Positions 26,047 to 35,004 are shown, counted from the first letter of the stretch. The stretch is DNA of 64,000 bases from Planktothricoides sp. SR001 (GCF_001276715.1 NZ_LIUQ01000011.1:1-64000); one strand, 5' to 3'. Program-made: numbers and translations. The notes: generated by a model not told the origin, from the sequence alone.

Positions 26047-26493
26047 TTAATTTTCGGCGTAAGCTTTGAGTGCATAATCACGAAATCGGTCGAGATCCGC
26101 TTGAATGGTTGATTCCACCACTCGGCCTAAAAACAGGTTATCCATAATTTCGCCCAAAAATCCGGGAATTTTATAGGAGATGGTCAGTTTCACAATGCTT
26201 TTATTGTGGCGGTCATAAAAACGAACAGCCCCTTGGTTAGGCAGTCCATCAATGGATTCCCATTGAATAATCTGATTTGGGACTAATTTTAAAATCCGAG
26301 AAAGCCAACTAAATTCAAATCCCCCAGATGCGAGTTTCCATTTAGATAAATCAGGGTCGTCTTCTAGAATCTCCACGGATTCAATCCACTTCATCCACCG
26401 AGGCATTTGTTCTAAATCAGACCAAAGACTCCAAACAAAGTCTATGGGGATGTCTACTTCCACAAAAACGCTGTGTTCTAGCCAATTTTTCAT
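26047..26493 (-). CDS. SRPBCC (polyketide cyclase/START-like) protein
   Basis: The protein is 148 residues from the ATG at 26493 (MKNWLEHSVFVEVDIP); a longer frame to 26532 is AT-rich and unlikely. Features of the SRPBCC helix-grip fold are FVWSLWSDLEQMPRWMKWIESVEILEDD at the N-terminal side, IIQWESIDGLPNQGAVRFY in the sheet, and a long C-terminal helix (STIQADLDRFRDYALKAYAEN) that closes the cavity. Relatives in cyanobacteria are annotated as cyclase/dehydrase or COQ10-like lipid-binding proteins, often near carotenoid genes; none are here. Ligand unknown. Confidence 0.78.
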   Translation of the reverse strand: MKNWLEHSVFVEVDIPIDFVWSLWSDLEQMPRWMKWIESVEILEDDPDLSKWKLASGGFEFSWLSRILKLVPNQIIQWESIDGLPNQGAVRFYDRHNKSIVKLTISYKIPGFLGEIMDNLFLGRVVESTIQADLDRFRDYALKAYAEN

Positions 26494-26698
26494 GACAATC
26501 AAACAATATAGAAAATTTCTGAATTTTAGCAATTATATCATTAATTCAGGTATTGGGGTTAATGGAAAATATTTGAGGCGATCGGCTTGATTTCCCTTTT
26601 CTGAATAGCGAAATCGTTGGCTCTCCAGATATCTGAAGAGAATGGGGTAAAGGAATGGGGGAAATTCATCTAGGGAATCGGCTCAATACCTTGATAAT

Positions 26699-26753
26699 TT
26701 GATTTTGACTTGATTTTGACTTGATTTTGACTTGATTTTGACTTGATTTTGAT
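26699..26753. repeat. 11-bp tandem repeat
   Basis: Five copies of TTGATTTTGAC in a row in the spacer downstream of the broken tnpB. Confidence 0.9.
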
Positions 26754-26797
26754 CCTGGATCATTTTTTCGGGTTTAAACCGAATAAATACAAATCAC

Positions 26798-26886
26798 ATT
26801 AGACAAGAGTGCAAAATAAGGGATCGATCCCCCAATTCCCCTTAAAAGCGCCACTCGGCTTTTGAGAATTTTGCCTTCTTGTCTAT
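26798..26886. mobile_element. MITE-like element, copy 3 (clearest ends)
   Basis: The left end TTAGACAAGAGTGCAAAAT and right end ATTTTGCCTTCTTGTCTA are near-perfect inverted repeats. GGATCGATCCC and CCCCTTAAAAGCG fill the core. It lies about 45 bp from the truncated 3' end of a tnpB pseudogene and shares its layout with the copies at 476 and 2079. Confidence 0.75.
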
Positions 26887-26929
26887 TGGCTTTCTCTTTG
26901 GCTTTTTCTGTGAACCCCTACATGGCGAT

Positions 26930-27665
26930 TGGCTGACCCCGATACTTTTCGACTAACTTTTCTTTGGAGTTTTGCCAGTTTCTTCGATTGCTTTCTACAG
27001 GCTCCGGTTGATAGGTTAGCCAGGGCTTTTATCCCCAAATCTATCCCAACTACATCTACTATTTTATCTGTGGGGGCAACGGGAACATCTAGAGAAAAGA
27101 GGAAAGAGGTGAACCATGAAAGAGGTGAACCATGAAAGAGTAAAGAGTAAAGAGGTGAACCATGAAAAATATTCTCTCTCCTCTCTCCTCTCTTCTCTCT
27201 CCTTCATTTTTGGGGTCGGGAACGACCGGGAGTCTTTCATAAGTTTTTAGACAGCCGATAACTGGTACTTTCAGTTTATTTGATGATAAGATTTTAATTG
27301 TCCCATCCAATGTAAAGCTGTCCTGTCTACCTTTTTTCTTAAATTTTGGTCGTGCTTTCTTTTTTTTAAAGCAATCTTGCCACCGTTGGGTGAGATGACA
27401 AATAAGCGTACTGAGGCGCACATTTGGAAACTTCATAGTACCAGGGACTTTCTGGCTTGACTAATTTATTTAACCATTTATGTAAGTCAATGGCTGTAGA
27501 AAATTTAATTTTTTCTTCTGGGCTACAATGAGTATTATGTGATAAAATACCTAAACATAAACCGTGACCCCAATTGTAGGCATGACGTGCCACTCCCGCA
27601 TGGCGAGCAAGTTGTTGCCGTTGGGTTTGATTGATTTTAAGTTGTGTTTTAAACCCTAATAACAT
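26930..27665 (-). pseudogene. Broken tnpB (IS200/IS605-type RNA-guided nuclease)
   Basis: The minus strand reads MLLGFKTQLKINQTQRQQLA...ARHAYNWG (N-terminal TnpB) from 27665. After a frameshift near 27400 it continues as QDCFKKKKARPKFKKKGRQDSF and LKVPVIGCLKTYERLP. A GA-rich run of AAGAGGTGAACCATGAAAG repeats then replaces coding sequence (about 27093-27215). Beyond it, VVGIDLGIKALANLSTG (RuvC-I with the catalytic Asp near 27035) and KLAKLQRKVSRK resume until about 26930. The zinc-finger and remaining RuvC motifs are gone. No tnpA is nearby. It is dead by frameshift, insertion and truncation. Any guide-RNA end would have been lost with the 3' part. Confidence 0.85.
27093..27215. repeat. GA-rich repeat insertion in tnpB remnant
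   Basis: Three copies of AGAGGTGAACCATGAAAGAG-like units and CTCTCTCCTCT runs separate two recognisable tnpB segments. Similar GA/CT-rich tracts occupy spacers at about 38713-38785 and 52955-53130. Confidence 0.75.
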
Positions 27666-27779
27666 GGAGTCATAATTCCCACGCGCCTAACCAGATCCAA
27701 TCTTACCACCACTAATGACCAGATTGACAATTTGAATCTAACAATCGCAGGTCTTTCCTCTGGAAATTTATGACGATTT

Positions 27780-27820
27780 GAGGAATTTTGGGTAAGATTG
27801 GGTAAGATTGGGTAAGTTTT
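27780..27820. repeat. 10-bp tandem repeat
   Basis: Three copies of TTGGGTAAGA lie in the spacer upstream of the FHA-pseudokinase gene. Confidence 0.8.
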
Positions 27821-27933
27821 CGGCTTCTGTAGTTAACCCCTATTTTTTGTCACGGCTAAGAAAAAATTAGCATAGACTTGCGTCGTTAATCGGGAAGCAT
27901 CTGAGGCTTCTATTACTCATAATCGACAATCCC

Positions 27934-29298
27934 ATGCACGCAAAAGTCATTCTGACCATTAGTCAAGGTCAACTCCAAGGAGAGATATTTGAGTTTGATT
28001 CTCGCGCCACTTGTATTATTGGCCGAGCCCAGGAGTGCCACCCAAGAATCCCCGATCGCAGAAGCAACCGGGCAATTTCTCGGTATCACTGCCTGCTGGA
28101 CATCAACCCACCCGCCATCCGAATCAGAGATTTTGGCAGCAAAAACGGCACCTTCGTCAACGGGGCAAAAATTGGCCAACGGCAACCCCATCAAACTGCT
28201 CAACAAGGAGCAAAGCTCAACTTCCCCGAATACGACTTAACCGACGGGGATAAAATCAAAATAGGCAACACAGTTTTCCGAGTCAGCGTAGAAGCCGATG
28301 GCGGCCCATCTGCTCCTCTTCCCGATGGCGGCCTATCTCCTCTCTTGTCTGGGGGAAATTTCCCCGCACCAGAACACAACCGCTCCTGTGCCCCTCTTCG
28401 AGCAATAAATCTCAGAGATACTGTGGAGCAACTACTCAGCCAAACCGGGAGCGATCGCCCTTCGTGCTGCCAAGGTTACGCAATTCAAACAACTTTGGGC
28501 AAAGCAAGCAGTAACAAATATGGGGAAGTACACTTAATTCGTCGCACCAACACCGGAGAAAAATCAGCGCTGAAAATCATGGTGCCACAAGTGGCAGTCA
28601 AGGAATCAGCCCAAAACTGGTTTTTGGCAGAAATGGAAAAAAGCAAATTATTGAGGCATCCCAACCTCGTCCGACTGAAAAACTTCTGTTTTGCCAACGG
28701 GCTATTTTTCCTAGTTGAAGAGTTCTGTAACGGCGGCAATGTTGAGGAACTGATGGCTCAACGAGGCGGTAAATTACCCCCGAACGAAGCGGTGGCCATT
28801 GTTTTACAGGTTTTGGAGGGATTGAGCTATGGGCATAGTGCTGGTTTAGTCCACGGGAATTTAAAACCAAGTGAGTTTTTCTTGACTGATATAGGAGGTA
28901 TATGTTTTGCCAAACTGGGAGTTTTTGGATTAGATCGGTCTTTTGACTTGGCTGGGTTTAGCGGCCAAAGTCTTACGGGAACTAAAGGGTCAATGCCATT
29001 TTTTATGCCTCGGCAGCAAGTTCTCAATTTTAAGTATGCTGAACGATCAGTGGATGTTTGGGCCGCCGCCGCTTGTCTTTATTACATGATTACAGGCACT
29101 TATCCTAGGGATTTTACTCATAATAGAGATCCATTTTTGACCGTATTAACTACGGAGGCAGTGGCGATCGCCAAACGTTGCCCCGATATCCCCAGACCTC
29201 TGGCAAAAGTTATTGACTGGGCATTGGTAGATAACCCAGAAATTCAGCTTAAGTCTGCGGTTGATTTGAAAAACGCTTTGCTAAAAGCTCATCGTTAG
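27934..29298 (+). CDS. FHA domain - pseudokinase protein
   Basis: The 454-residue protein starts with an FHA phosphothreonine-binding domain (about 1-115; CIIGRAQECHP, SRYHCLLD and DFGSKNGTFVNG give the conserved Gly-Arg, Ser, His and Asn-Gly). A variable linker partly made of GATGGCGG repeat DNA leads to a kinase-like fold (about 180-450). The ATP-site lysine appears present (SALKIM). But the catalytic loop reads VHGNLKPSEF (His307-Gly-Asn, no Asp), the metal-binding DFG reads VFG, and the APE region reads FFMPRQQV. By these substitutions it should not be a normal kinase. The C-terminal lobe (DVWAAAACLYYMITGTYPRDF) is a close paralogue of the end of the next gene, which starts 108 bp downstream on the same strand. 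Phosphopeptide-dependent scaffolding is inferred. Confidence 0.85.
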   Translation: MHAKVILTISQGQLQGEIFEFDSRATCIIGRAQECHPRIPDRRSNRAISRYHCLLDINPPAIRIRDFGSKNGTFVNGAKIGQRQPHQTAQQGAKLNFPEYDLTDGDKIKIGNTVFRVSVEADGGPSAPLPDGGLSPLLSGGNFPAPEHNRSCAPLRAINLRDTVEQLLSQTGSDRPSCCQGYAIQTTLGKASSNKYGEVHLIRRTNTGEKSALKIMVPQVAVKESAQNWFLAEMEKSKLLRHPNLVRLKNFCFANGLFFLVEEFCNGGNVEELMAQRGGKLPPNEAVAIVLQVLEGLSYGHSAGLVHGNLKPSEFFLTDIGGICFAKLGVFGLDRSFDLAGFSGQSLTGTKGSMPFFMPRQQVLNFKYAERSVDVWAAAACLYYMITGTYPRDFTHNRDPFLTVLTTEAVAIAKRCPDIPRPLAKVIDWALVDNPEIQLKSAVDLKNALLKAHR

Positions 29299-29406
29299 TC
29301 TGGTGGCTGGTTGATTGGCTGGTTGATTGGTAGGTTGATTGTTTGTAAAAAGTTGTAGTGGGTTGGTAATGCTTACGTCCGCTATAGTGATAGGTCTGAT
29401 AGGTCT

Positions 29407-32400
29407 ATGGAAATACAGTTTTCTAATTCTTGGCAAGTAGGCGATGTTCTCCTGGGACTATATGAAGTTCTGGCAGTGCAGACCCAATCTTCTGAGTCTC
29501 CTGAGTCTCCTGAGTCTCCTGGTATGGGAACGCGTTATCACGTGAGGCACCTGGGCTGGGATGTCCAACTGATAATGAGCGTTCCTAAACCGAAAGTCTT
29601 CCTTGGCGATCGCTCCATCGCCGACCGGGTTAAAGCTTGGGCAGATTTGGCATGGCATCCGCTATTAGTCAATTGCTTCTATGGGCGCTCCTTGCCCCCA
29701 AAAAATCTTGAACTCGCCGGTGAAAGCCGTTTCGCCATCTTCACCGAGTTTGTCACTGGCAATACCCTAGATGATGAAATTCGGTCTGGTAGGTTGTACC
29801 AAGGAACCAGTAACGCGGTTTTGGCCAGAATTTTAGACATAGCAATAAAATCCGCTTGGGCGCTGGCTTATATCCACCGGAGTGGCGTAATTCATCAAGG
29901 GGTTCGTCCAGCAAATCTCCTCCTGTGCCCTGATGGTTTGGTTAAACTAAATGACTTTGTTACTTTCTGGGGACTCGGTGCCTCTGCCCAAAGCGATCCA
30001 TCCAATAATTTCTGTTTCGATCCCTATTTTTCCCCAGAACAAGTCAAGTCTTTGTCTTTAACCCCAACTGTGGATTGTTGGAGTTGGGGGCTGTTGGTTC
30101 TGGAAATGTTCCAAGGAAAACGCACCTGGTCTGCGGGATCCGCCGCTGCCCAAGCTTTGAAGTCTTATCAGGAGTCTGGGGAATTTTCCCCATTTTCCCC
30201 AGGTTCGTCTGGTAGGAACACCGACCAAATGCCCAGTTCGCAAACGCCCGGTGAGATGCCCAGTCCGCAAATGCCCAGTGAACTATGCTGGTTGTTGCGC
30301 CGCTGTTTCCGCAAGAACCCCACCGATCGCCCCACCTCTGAGGAAATTTCCTCAGAGTTAGAAAAAATCTATCTGCTCTCTACTGGGGTTGCCTATCCCT
30401 GTAAACATACCTGTACATATAATTTTGTCAGTTGGGCTAAGGAACGAAATCCCACCTACTATCTGGCATCTCTCAACAATAAAGCATTGTGTTCCCTAGA
30501 CTTGGGCTTTTTCCCTCGCGCTCTCCAACTGTGGGATAAGGCTCTGGAAATTAACCCCGCTCATTTAGAGTCGGTCTACAATCAGGGCTTGTTTCTCTGG
30601 CGCACCGCTCGAATTGATGACGTGACTTTGATAAGTAAGCTGGAAGCTCTCCGGGATTTCTATGATAGTCAACAGGTAGATGATTTGTTGAATCTGGTTA
30701 ATTTAGAACGCGGCGTAGGGGCAGGCGTAGGAGCGACTACTTCAGGTGAACCTCTACCGCAGCCTTTTTCCTCCCCATCCTCCCCATCCCCCCCATCCTC
30801 CCCACCCTCCCCATCCCCCCCATCTTCCTCGCGGGGCTACGGGGGCGAAGGGCTGATGGGACTAATTCGCCAGATTCCTAACCACACCAATTTGATTTCG
30901 TCCGTCTGTTTTACCGGCGATGGTCGCTTCTTTCTGTCCACTAGCGATCGCCACACTTTTAAGCTTTGGTCCGTAGCCACCGGCGAATGTCTGCACACTT
31001 TCGTCGGTCACACCCAGGAAGTTAAATGCGTCTGCGTTAGCGCTGATGGCAAGTATGCTCTCTCTGCCAGTTGGGATCGCACCATGAGACTTTGGGATGT
31101 TATTTCCGGCAACTCACTGAGGATTTTTCCTCACAACCCGCACTTTGGCGAACAGGAAGGCCAACAGGAAGGCCAACAGGAAGGCCAACAGGAAGGCCAA
31201 CAGGAAGGCCAACAGGAAGGCCAACAGGAAATCTTTACCATAGCTCTCAGTGCCAACGGGGTTTTCGCCCTCTCCAGTAGTGGCGATCGCTTTAGTTTAT
31301 GGCATATGTCAACCGGCGAATGTCTGCGTAGTTTTGTTGGTCACAAAGGAGATGTCCTTGCTTTAGCCTTAAATAGCAATGCCCCCTCCCATGCCCCCTC
31401 TTATGCCCTCTCTGGCAGTCTGGATAAAACCATTAAACTCTGGGAGGTTGATACGGGAATTTGTCGGCAAACTCTCCACGGTCATCAGCGAGAAGTCACC
31501 TCCGTATGCTTCAGCAATAATGGTGACTATGCTCTGTCCGGCAGCCGCGATCGCACCCTAAAACTCTGGCAACTTTCTACCGGGGATTGCCTACAAACCA
31601 TGTTCGGTCACGGGGATGAAGTTACTTCGGTCTGCCTAACCCCTGATGGCAACTACGCTTTGTCCGCCAGTTCCGACCATACCTTGAAACTCTGGCATCT
31701 GGAAAACGGACGTTGTTTACGCACCTTTGAAGGTGACAATGGCGCTATTACTTCCCTGTGCTTGAGTCCTGACGGGCAAATAGCCCTCTCAGGCAGCATG
31801 GATCATACCCTGAAACTCTGGTATATTCGCCCCCCCCAAACTCCCGCGATCGCGACAAAGCTCCTCTGCACCCCACACCGGGGTAGAGGGGATGAGGGGA
31901 TAAGAGGCAGAGGGGATGAGGGGCTTTTGCTCGATGGCGGCTCCCCGGCTCGATTGGCGGCTCCTCCGCTCGATGGCGGCTCCCCCGCTCCCCCACACAA
32001 GAGCACAAGAGCACAAGAGCACAAGAACACAAGAACACAAGAGCACAAGAGCATCCCTAGACAGTCTAAAAAATACAGGATTTTCCACTTGCCGAAAAAA
32101 TCATTTGTTGCCGCTGCTGAAGAAATTACCCTGGCAGAACACAGTAGTACTATTGGCCCCGCTGTTCTGAGTGCTGACGGTCGCATCGCCCTTTTTGCTG
32201 GAAGTTTAGATAAGTCTTTTGTGGGAATGTTCAGCGTTGATGAGCGTTGCTGTAGCGGCGAATCTACCGACGAAGCACCGAGTAGGGCGGTCGGAGGCGA
32301 TCGGGAATTCGTCGGTCACAAAGACCAAGTGCGAAGCTTAAGCTTAAGTTCAGATAACTCCACCGCCCTCTCTGGTAGTGCGGATAAAACCGTGAAACTC

Positions 32401-35004
32401 TGGGAAGTGGCCACGGGCAAATGTCTTTGTACCCTAACCGGCCACCAGGATGCAGTTAATTCCGTAAGCTTTAGTGCCGATGGACTCTATGTTATCTCTG
32501 GAAGTAGCGATCGCACTATCAAACTTTGGGATATCGCCACGGGCAAATGTCTCTATACCCTCAAAGGTCACTACGGAGCAGTTAACTGCATATATCCCAG
32601 TCCTGACGGTCGCTACCTCCTCTCTGGCAGCGCCGATACAACCCTCAAGGTTTGGGATTTACGTCAGCAAAAATGTCTGCGGACTTTTAAAGGTCATCAA
32701 GGCAGCATTACTTCCCTGCAAATCAGCGCCGACGGTGCGATCGCTCTCACCGGCAGCACCGATAAAACCCTCAGACTGTGGCACCTCCATCAGTCAAAGT
32801 GCCTGCAAACCCTCATAGGACACACCGCTGAAGTAACTTCTGTTTGCCTAACCCAAGAAGGTCGCTACGCCCTCTCTGCCAGTCAAGACCAAACCGTAAA
32901 AGTTTGGCAAGTAGCTAATCGTCAATGTCTGCATACCTTTATGAGAATACCCAGTTCTGGGGGCGACGTTTCCCTAAGTGTTTCCCCCCTAAGTGTTTCT
33001 TTAAGTGCAGACGGCCGTTATGCTCTCTGTAGCAGCGCTATGACCCTAAAACTTTGGTCGCTGGACTGGGAACTAGAAAACCGCGACCCAGCACCTTGGG
33101 ATGAAGCCGCCCGCCCCTACCTAGAAGTGTTTCTAACTTTACACACCCCAGGAACCCATATCCCAGGAACCCATATCCCAGGAACCGAGGTAGGGGAAAA
33201 TAGTGAGGAAAATTCCTCAGAGGAAATACCCACCTGGACAGAGGCAGATTTTCAACAACTACTCCGCATTCTCTCGTGGAGTGGTTACGGTTGGTTAGAA
33301 CCAGAAGGGTTGAAAACTCAATTAGAAGCAATGGCCGCTAATTGGCAGTGGTTATCTCCCTTTATCGCTGAAATTTCCTACTCGGAGTTAGAATATGAAG
33401 GAACTCAGCTAACTTATTACGCCCCAGAAAGTGTGTCAAAAGAGGAGCCCGCCATCGGCAGAGGAGCAGAGGAACCCGCCGTCGGCAGAGGGACCCGCGG
33501 TCGGATGATCGGCCCGCCGTCGGATGAGGGGCTTTTGCTCCCCGGATCCCCGGATCCCCGGATCCCCGGCACCCCCGCTTCCCCGCACCCCACCTACCCT
33601 GACGCGATTACTTTAGTAATCGAATCAGGTCCATTGAAAGGACAAAAGTTTCATTTTAATAGTCGCACTACTTGCGTAATTGGTCGGGGTCAAGGCTGTA
33701 TTCCGCTTCTTCCCAACGACTCCAGTCATCAAACAGTCTCTCGCTATCACTGTTTGTTAGATGTTAACCCACCTTTTTCTATTAGAATTCGCGATTTAAA
33801 TAGCAAAAATGGCACTTTTGTGAATGGCCAAATTCTGGGTAAAGATATCAAAGATACTGTCGCAGGAAATATCAAGTATGAAATGAAACTGAATGATGGC
33901 GATCGCTTTAAACTTGGTTACACATCTTTCGCAGTTTTGATTAATAGTAAACCGTCAAAAGAGAATATTGATCAAAATTTTTTGAATTTAAATTCATCAA
34001 TAAAAGGCAATTTATTCTTTAATTTGCCCAACGATTCGGCCAATAATTCATCGGGATTACCAATATTACCGACAATTGAAGGCTATACTATTTTGGATGT
34101 TTTGGGTCGGGGACGCACCAGTCAAGTACACTCAATTCGTCACAATGAAACCGGGCAAATTATGGCTTTGAAAGTGCTGCAACCTCAGTCCGGGAAGCAG
34201 TCCGGGAATCAATGGGAAAAAATCGCCTCCTTCCTGCGGGACTTAGAAAACCTGAAAAAGTTGCGTCACCCCAACATAATCCAACTCATTGACTACGGCT
34301 ATTGGGGCGGACAGTTTTTCCTAATCCTTGAACATTGCCCTGGGGAAAATGTAATTAAACTGATGCAGCAACAAGGAAAATGTTTATCAGTAGAAAAATC
34401 CCTAGAAATTATTTTTCAAGTGCTGGACGGTCTGGATTATGCTCATCATCTGGATGTGCCATTTGGAAAACAAGCGAACGTTTTGAGTGATGGTAAGGGT
34501 TTGTTTCATGGAACTTTGAAACCAGCAAACATCTTTTTATCTGGTGTATTATCTGGTGTATTATCTGGTGTATTATCTGGTGTAAAGCCTAATACGCCCC
34601 AAGAAGTAAAAATCCGAGTTAAGCTGAGTGATTATGCTTTAGATAAGGCGTTTGATTTGGCAGGTTTGGGGGGTTTAACTATGACGGGAATTAAACCTCG
34701 TCAACCGATTTTTATTTGCCGTCAACAAGCTATTGATTTTAGATGCGTACAGGCTGAGTTGGATGTGTGGACAGCAGCAGCTTGCTTATATTTTATGCTG
34801 ACTGGTCGTTTTGTTCGCAATTTTGTTGGCGAAAATCCTTGGTTGACGGTGCTACAAACAGAACCAGTGCCAATTGGCGATCGCCACCCAGGTATCCCCA
34901 AGGCTTTGGCAGAGTTGGTGGATTTGGCTTTAGGCGATCGAGGGCATATTTATTTTAAAAAGGCGGCGGCATTTAAACAGGCTTTAGAATCAGTATATCC
35001 GTAG
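29407..35004 (+). CDS. Giant two-pseudokinase protein with TPR, 14 WD40 repeats and FHA domain
   Basis: The 1865-residue order is as follows. Kinase-like domain 1 (about 1-330) has catalytic loop IHQGVRPANLLL with His163-Gln-Gly lacking Asp, no VAIK lysine, but DFV and YFSPEQV retained. A TPR-like stretch (about 350-430) follows. WD40 repeats 1-7 lie at about 485-808, a low-complexity linker at about 809-895, and WD40 repeats 8-14 at about 896-1222. Next are a linker, an FHA domain (about 1398-1515; CVIGRGQG, SRYHCLLD, NSKNGTFVNG), and kinase-like domain 2 (about 1558-1865), which has the lysine (MALKVL) but FHGTLKPANIF (His1701-Gly-Thr), DYA for DFG and CRQQ for the APE. The FHA plus kinase-2 half duplicates the preceding gene. 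Two seven-blade propellers are likely. The stop TAG is supplied by a dispersed GTAGGGGCG repeat. Confidence 0.9.
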   Translation: MEIQFSNSWQVGDVLLGLYEVLAVQTQSSESPESPESPGMGTRYHVRHLGWDVQLIMSVPKPKVFLGDRSIADRVKAWADLAWHPLLVNCFYGRSLPPKNLELAGESRFAIFTEFVTGNTLDDEIRSGRLYQGTSNAVLARILDIAIKSAWALAYIHRSGVIHQGVRPANLLLCPDGLVKLNDFVTFWGLGASAQSDPSNNFCFDPYFSPEQVKSLSLTPTVDCWSWGLLVLEMFQGKRTWSAGSAAAQALKSYQESGEFSPFSPGSSGRNTDQMPSSQTPGEMPSPQMPSELCWLLRRCFRKNPTDRPTSEEISSELEKIYLLSTGVAYPCKHTCTYNFVSWAKERNPTYYLASLNNKALCSLDLGFFPRALQLWDKALEINPAHLESVYNQGLFLWRTARIDDVTLISKLEALRDFYDSQQVDDLLNLVNLERGVGAGVGATTSGEPLPQPFSSPSSPSPPSSPPSPSPPSSSRGYGGEGLMGLIRQIPNHTNLISSVCFTGDGRFFLSTSDRHTFKLWSVATGECLHTFVGHTQEVKCVCVSADGKYALSASWDRTMRLWDVISGNSLRIFPHNPHFGEQEGQQEGQQEGQQEGQQEGQQEGQQEIFTIALSANGVFALSSSGDRFSLWHMSTGECLRSFVGHKGDVLALALNSNAPSHAPSYALSGSLDKTIKLWEVDTGICRQTLHGHQREVTSVCFSNNGDYALSGSRDRTLKLWQLSTGDCLQTMFGHGDEVTSVCLTPDGNYALSASSDHTLKLWHLENGRCLRTFEGDNGAITSLCLSPDGQIALSGSMDHTLKLWYIRPPQTPAIATKLLCTPHRGRGDEGIRGRGDEGLLLDGGSPARLAAPPLDGGSPAPPHKSTRAQEHKNTRTQEHKSIPRQSKKYRIFHLPKKSFVAAAEEITLAEHSSTIGPAVLSADGRIALFAGSLDKSFVGMFSVDERCCSGESTDEAPSRAVGGDREFVGHKDQVRSLSLSSDNSTALSGSADKTVKLWEVATGKCLCTLTGHQDAVNSVSFSADGLYVISGSSDRTIKLWDIATGKCLYTLKGHYGAVNCIYPSPDGRYLLSGSADTTLKVWDLRQQKCLRTFKGHQGSITSLQISADGAIALTGSTDKTLRLWHLHQSKCLQTLIGHTAEVTSVCLTQEGRYALSASQDQTVKVWQVANRQCLHTFMRIPSSGGDVSLSVSPLSVSLSADGRYALCSSAMTLKLWSLDWELENRDPAPWDEAARPYLEVFLTLHTPGTHIPGTHIPGTEVGENSEENSSEEIPTWTEADFQQLLRILSWSGYGWLEPEGLKTQLEAMAANWQWLSPFIAEISYSELEYEGTQLTYYAPESVSKEEPAIGRGAEEPAVGRGTRGRMIGPPSDEGLLLPGSPDPRIPGTPASPHPTYPDAITLVIESGPLKGQKFHFNSRTTCVIGRGQGCIPLLPNDSSHQTVSRYHCLLDVNPPFSIRIRDLNSKNGTFVNGQILGKDIKDTVAGNIKYEMKLNDGDRFKLGYTSFAVLINSKPSKENIDQNFLNLNSSIKGNLFFNLPNDSANNSSGLPILPTIEGYTILDVLGRGRTSQVHSIRHNETGQIMALKVLQPQSGKQSGNQWEKIASFLRDLENLKKLRHPNIIQLIDYGYWGGQFFLILEHCPGENVIKLMQQQGKCLSVEKSLEIIFQVLDGLDYAHHLDVPFGKQANVLSDGKGLFHGTLKPANIFLSGVLSGVLSGVLSGVKPNTPQEVKIRVKLSDYALDKAFDLAGLGGLTMTGIKPRQPIFICRQQAIDFRCVQAELDVWTAAACLYFMLTGRFVRNFVGENPWLTVLQTEPVPIGDRHPGIPKALAELVDLALGDRGHIYFKKAAAFKQALESVYP
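31148..31230 (+). repeat. 12-bp tandem repeat in a WD40 blade
   Basis: About seven copies of GAAGGCCAACAG encode (EGQQ)n inside the third WD40 repeat. The frame is kept because the unit is a multiple of three. Confidence 0.9.
31860..32062 (+). repeat. Spacer-type repeats inside coding linker
   Basis: It contains GATGAGGGGCTTTTGCTC at 31915 (again at 33523 in the same gene), several GATGGCGGCTC units and a run of CACAAGAG hexamer-octamer repeats. All are in frame and form the linker between the two WD40 propellers. Confidence 0.8.
33445..33600 (+). repeat. Second block of spacer-type repeats in coding linker
   Basis: GATGAGGGGCTTTTGCTC at 33523-33540 is followed by CCCCGGATC triplets. It forms the Gly/Pro/Arg-rich linker before the FHA domain. 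Confidence 0.8.
34540..34590 (+). repeat. 12-bp tandem repeat in kinase-like domain 2
   Basis: Four copies of TTATCTGGTGTA encode (LSGV)n, inserted just after the degenerate catalytic loop at LKPANIF. Confidence 0.88.

Noticed and set aside
27366-27665. Functional TnpB with guide RNA
   Set aside because: Frame broken, most RuvC motifs and the 3' end missing, so no active RNA-guided nuclease.
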